DNA of 35,195 bases from Aneurinibacillus sp. (GTDB lineage Bacteria > Bacillota > UBA5301 > DYFA01), in NCBI GenBank assembly GCA_020725425.1, contig DYFA01000023.1, positions 1 to 35,195 of the forward strand. Reading direction: 5' to 3'. Below, in pieces: positions 33,071 to 35,195 of this stretch. A program made the translations under genes and the position numbers. Positions within the stretch are counted from its first letter, which is position 1, and every line of letters starts with the position of its first letter. The notes under the pieces are model-generated. The model had not been told where the DNA came from, did not search any database, and was given only the letters and a program-made list of their open reading frames with translations.

Positions 33071-34117
33071 TCAGCCGACGAGGGACAGGTCCCGGTGCTG
33101 GCGAAGGTCGATGAGGCTATTGCCCACCGCGACGATCGGCCTTCCCGGTTCCTGCGCGTTGACCAGAACCACGCGGCCGAGCTGGCCGTTGCTCAGCCGG
33201 ACGAGGCGCCCGAGCGTCCGATAGACCAGGCGCTCGACGAACGCCCGCGTCACCCGCGGGTCGAGCTGGGAGAAGCCGCTCTCCCGCAGGTGGGCCAGAA
33301 CCGCATACTCCGGCTGGCCGCGTTGATAAACCCGGTCGGAGGTCATGGCGTCGTAGACGTCGGCCACCGCTACGATACGGGAGGCGAGAAGAGCCTCCCG
33401 CCCCTGCAGGCCCCGGGGATAGCCCCGGCCGTCCATCCGTTCGTGGTGCTCCAGGGCGACCCGGGGCGGAAGGGCGTCCGGTCCGTATTCGGCGGCCAGA
33501 AGGTCGTAGCCGGCGGTGGAGTGAGCCTTGGCGGCCTCGAATTCCTCCGGGGTCAGGCGGCCCGGCTTGCTCAGGATCTCCGGCGGCACCAGGGCTTTGC
33601 CCGCGTCGTGCAGCACCGCGGCCACCGCCACCTCCACCTGGTCGGTGAAGGCCAGGCCCAGCCACTTCGCCAGGAGTGCGGCCAGGACCCCCACTTTGAC
33701 GGAGTGCTCGAAGGTGTAATCCTCTCCGCAGTGCAGCCGGTGCAGGTACTCCAGTATGCCCGGTTCGAAGGCGACTGTCATCGCCAGCTCGCCGGACTCC
33801 TCGCCGAGTCTCCGCCAGGACACCGGCCGGCCCTGGCGCAGCTCCCCCATGCCCTTGGCGACCAGGGACACCGCCCGGCTGTAAGCGAGGCGCACGGGCT
33901 CCGGCCCGGCGGTCCCCTTCGGAACAGCCGCGGCCTTCGTGTGCCCACTCCGCTCGTCCTCGACGCAGATTTCCGTGACCCCCCACTCGGTCAGAACCGG
34001 CCGGAGGCGTTCGGTCAGCCTGGTTCCCTCGGGGAGAAGCAGTTCCCCTGACGGGGTGTAGACCGAACGCGCCAGCACTTTGCCGGGGGAAAAGTCAGAC
34101 GTCGGGATCCGGTGCAT
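33071..34117 (-). CDS. HD-GYP domain cyclic di-GMP phosphodiesterase
   Basis: This 348-residue cytoplasmic protein carries a C-terminal HD-GYP domain that hydrolyses c-di-GMP or a related dinucleotide. Motifs are HSVKVGVLAALLAKWLG, AAVLHDAGKALVPPEIL (HD), LEHHERMDGRGYPRGLQGRE (HHE and GYP) and IVAVADVYDAMTSDRVY. All metal ligands are present. The N-terminal about 110 residues have no recognised sensor domain: VYTPSGELLLPEGTRLTERL is the opening often found in Clostridia/Bacillus-type HD-GYP proteins. The ATG at 34117 is preferred because GGAGG lies eight bases upstream; an ATG at 34132 has no good site. No membrane helix is visible. Convergent with rsmE and divergent from the T-box operon. 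Confidence 0.92.
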   Translation of the reverse strand: MHRIPTSDFSPGKVLARSVYTPSGELLLPEGTRLTERLRPVLTEWGVTEICVEDERSGHTKAAAVPKGTAGPEPVRLAYSRAVSLVAKGMGELRQGRPVSWRRLGEESGELAMTVAFEPGILEYLHRLHCGEDYTFEHSVKVGVLAALLAKWLGLAFTDQVEVAVAAVLHDAGKALVPPEILSKPGRLTPEEFEAAKAHSTAGYDLLAAEYGPDALPPRVALEHHERMDGRGYPRGLQGREALLASRIVAVADVYDAMTSDRVYQRGQPEYAVLAHLRESGFSQLDPRVTRAFVERLVYRTLGRLVRLSNGQLGRVVLVNAQEPGRPIVAVGNSLIDLRQHRDLSLVG

Positions 34118-34225
34118 CAGGGCGTCCTCCATATCCTGGAAAGGGTTTTTCGTGGTAGTTTCGGTGTCGGTTGCGCCTTTCCTTCCGCGGGCGGGCGATT
34201 CGAGGGGGGTGGCGACTCTTCCCTC

Positions 34226-34254
34226 TTGCGCGAATGCCCGGCGCCTGGTACAAT
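34226..34254 (+). promoter_or_regulatory. Sigma-A-type promoter of the T-box/DAHP synthase operon
   Basis: TTGCGC at 34226-34231 and TACAAT at 34249-34254 are 17 bases apart. The predicted start near 34261 gives a leader of about 330 bases, which fits the T-box that follows. Confidence 0.7.
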
Positions 34255-34260
34255 CATGGC

Positions 34261-34569
34261 CAAATCAGGCAAAGGCGTCGAACGGGAAAAGTAGCGCAGC
34301 GGGGCCGAACAGAGAGCCGGCGGGTGGTGCGAGCCGGACGGCGGACGGTGCGGCGAAGTTCTCCCGGGAGCTGTGCGGCGGAAAGCGCGAGCGAGTAGGC
34401 CGCACCGGAGACCTCCACCGTTAGGCGGAGGAGGGTATCGGAGGCGCTGTCCGCCCTCAGGCGGCGACTCTCCCGTACCCGGACGAGCGGGCCGGGCAGC
34501 CGGCCAAGAAGGGTGGTACCGCGGAAGGTTTACCTCTCGCCCCTTACCAGGGCGGGAGGTTTTGTTTTT
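34261..34569 (+). ncRNA. T-box leader upstream of DAHP synthase (specifier probably TTC, Phe)
   Basis: This leader senses uncharged tRNA and lets transcription continue when the amino acid is scarce. The Stem I base pairs GCGCAG with CTGTGC. AGAGAGCCGG and the distal loop GGTGGTGCGAGCCGG follow the Stem I consensus. The 3' side of the specifier loop reads GAAG-TTC-TCC-CGGGAGC, so TTC (34359-34361) is the likely specifier, for tRNA-Phe; the base after it is T rather than the usual purine. A GAGTAGG linker follows. The T-box AAGGGTGGTACCGCGG lies near 34508-34523 and would pair in the antiterminator. A terminator closes the leader. Phe control fits a DAHP synthase; the specifier call is an inference from alignment by eye. 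Confidence 0.9.
34532..34569 (+). terminator. T-box terminator hairpin
   Basis: ACCTCTCGCCC (from 34532) pairs with GGGCGGGAGGT (34550-34560) as an 11-bp stem with one G-T pair, followed by TTTGTTTTT. It is the attenuating terminator that competes with the antiterminator formed by the T-box sequence just upstream. Confidence 0.9.
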
Positions 34570-34591
34570 CGGCTGACGAGGAGGGAGAGAG

Positions 34592-35195
34592 ATGCTGGTC
34601 ACGATGGAACAGGGGTGTCCGGGAGAGGCGGTGCAGGAGGTCGAACGGTGGGCGGAGGAGCTGGGGTTCCGCCCGCGGGTGCTCCGCGGAGAGCAGGCGA
34701 CCGCGATCGTCCTGATCGGAGAGGGGGACGCCGAGGGAGCTCGCTCCCTGGAGTTTCTCCCCGGCGTGGTCAAGGTAAGCCAGCTCTTCTCCCCGTTCAA
34801 GCTGGCGGGGCGCGAGTCGAAGCCGGAGACGACGCGCTTCCGGGTGGGGGCGGTCGACCTGGGGGGGGCGGAGATCGTGCTGATTTCCGGTCCTTGCGCG
34901 GTGGAGGGGCGGGAGGCGATTCTCGAGGCGGCACAGGCAGTGAAGGAGGCAGGAGCCCACCTTCTCCGCGGGGGCGCCTACAAGCCGCGCACCTCGCCCT
35001 ATTCCTTTCAGGGCTTGGCCGAGGAGGGGCTGGAGATGCTGGCCGAGGCTGGGCGGAGAGTGGGGCTGCCGGTGGTCACGGAGGTCGTGGCGCCGGAGGA
35101 CGTTCCCCTGGTGGCCCGCTACGCCGACATGCTCCAGATCGGGGCGCGGAACATGCAGAACTTCGCCCTGCTCACGGCGGCGGGCGAGGCGGGGC
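34592..35195 (+). CDS. aroF: DAHP synthase, 5' part (3' truncated by window edge)
   Basis: This is the first 201 codons of 3-deoxy-D-arabino-heptulosonate 7-phosphate synthase, which joins phosphoenolpyruvate and erythrose 4-phosphate in the first step of the shikimate pathway. The N-terminal about 65 residues ([20 protein letters not shown] onward) are the ferredoxin-like regulatory domain of the type I-beta enzymes. The barrel begins [19 protein letters not shown] and continues [31 protein letters not shown] and [13 protein letters not shown]. The ATG at 34592 follows GAGGAGGGAGAG. The frame is open to the last base of the window. Control by the upstream T-box is expected. Confidence 0.95.
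   Translation, partial: MLVTMEQGCPGEAVQEVERWAEELGFRPRVLRGEQATAIVLIGEGDAEGARSLEFLPGVVKVSQLFSPFKLAGRESKPETTRFRVGAVDLGGAEIVLISGPCAVEGREAILEAAQAVKEAGAHLLRGGAYKPRTSPYSFQGLAEEGLEMLAEAGRRVGLPVVTEVVAPEDVPLVARYADMLQIGARNMQNFALLTAAGEAG

Overview
The window is a GC-rich stretch (roughly two-thirds G+C by eye) of a bacterial chromosome. Two spore genes (the germination protease gpr and spoIIP), a HrcA/CIRCE heat-shock operon, a T-box leader and the comEA-comEC / holA / rpsT / lepA / hemW neighbourhood point to an endospore-forming Firmicute. Ferritin-like proteins, a DUF362-ferredoxin protein, FmdE and an archaeal-like chaperonin suggest an anaerobic, probably thermophilic clostridial lineage (Moorella/Carboxydothermus/Desulfotomaculum-like). 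The lineage is an inference, because no rRNA gene is present.

Layout. 1-3134: 3' end of leuS, then a DUF362/ferredoxin protein, a VOC enzyme and a small transaldolase, all on the + strand. 3162-4598 (-): a polysaccharide deacetylase whose membrane half looks like a catalytically dead PlsY acyltransferase. 4850-7829 (+): comEA and comEC, the DNA-uptake genes. 7771-13925: gpr(-), rpsT(+) and holA(-), which are in the reverse of the order and orientation known from B. subtilis. The block therefore looks inverted between comEC and spoIIP. Between gpr and rpsT sits a decayed accessory stretch: two ferritin-like genes, an ABC-2 exporter fused by deletion, a frameshifted flavin reductase, an orphan fragment, a TrkA-type K+ channel subunit and a truncated Nudix gene.

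14078-21715: spoIIP behind a sigma-E-like promoter, then a block that separates spoIIP from lepA. That block holds murJ, a small membrane protein, a double DUF1540 protein, and a minus-strand operon fmdE - substrate-binding protein - FecCD permease - ATPase. The operon is preceded by a perfect 11-bp inverted repeat that looks like an operator. 21955-24986: lepA and hemW.

24993-33056: one long stress operon with a consensus promoter and a perfect CIRCE: hrcA - group III chaperonin - grpE - dnaK - dnaJ - prmA - rsmE. The archaeal-like chaperonin inside an HrcA-controlled DnaK operon is the most striking intact feature. 33071-34117 (-): an HD-GYP phosphodiesterase. 34226-35195: a promoter, a T-box leader (specifier probably TTC, Phe) and the 5' part of a DAHP synthase, the first enzyme of aromatic amino acid synthesis.

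No CRISPR array, prophage, tRNA, rRNA or insertion sequence was recognised.
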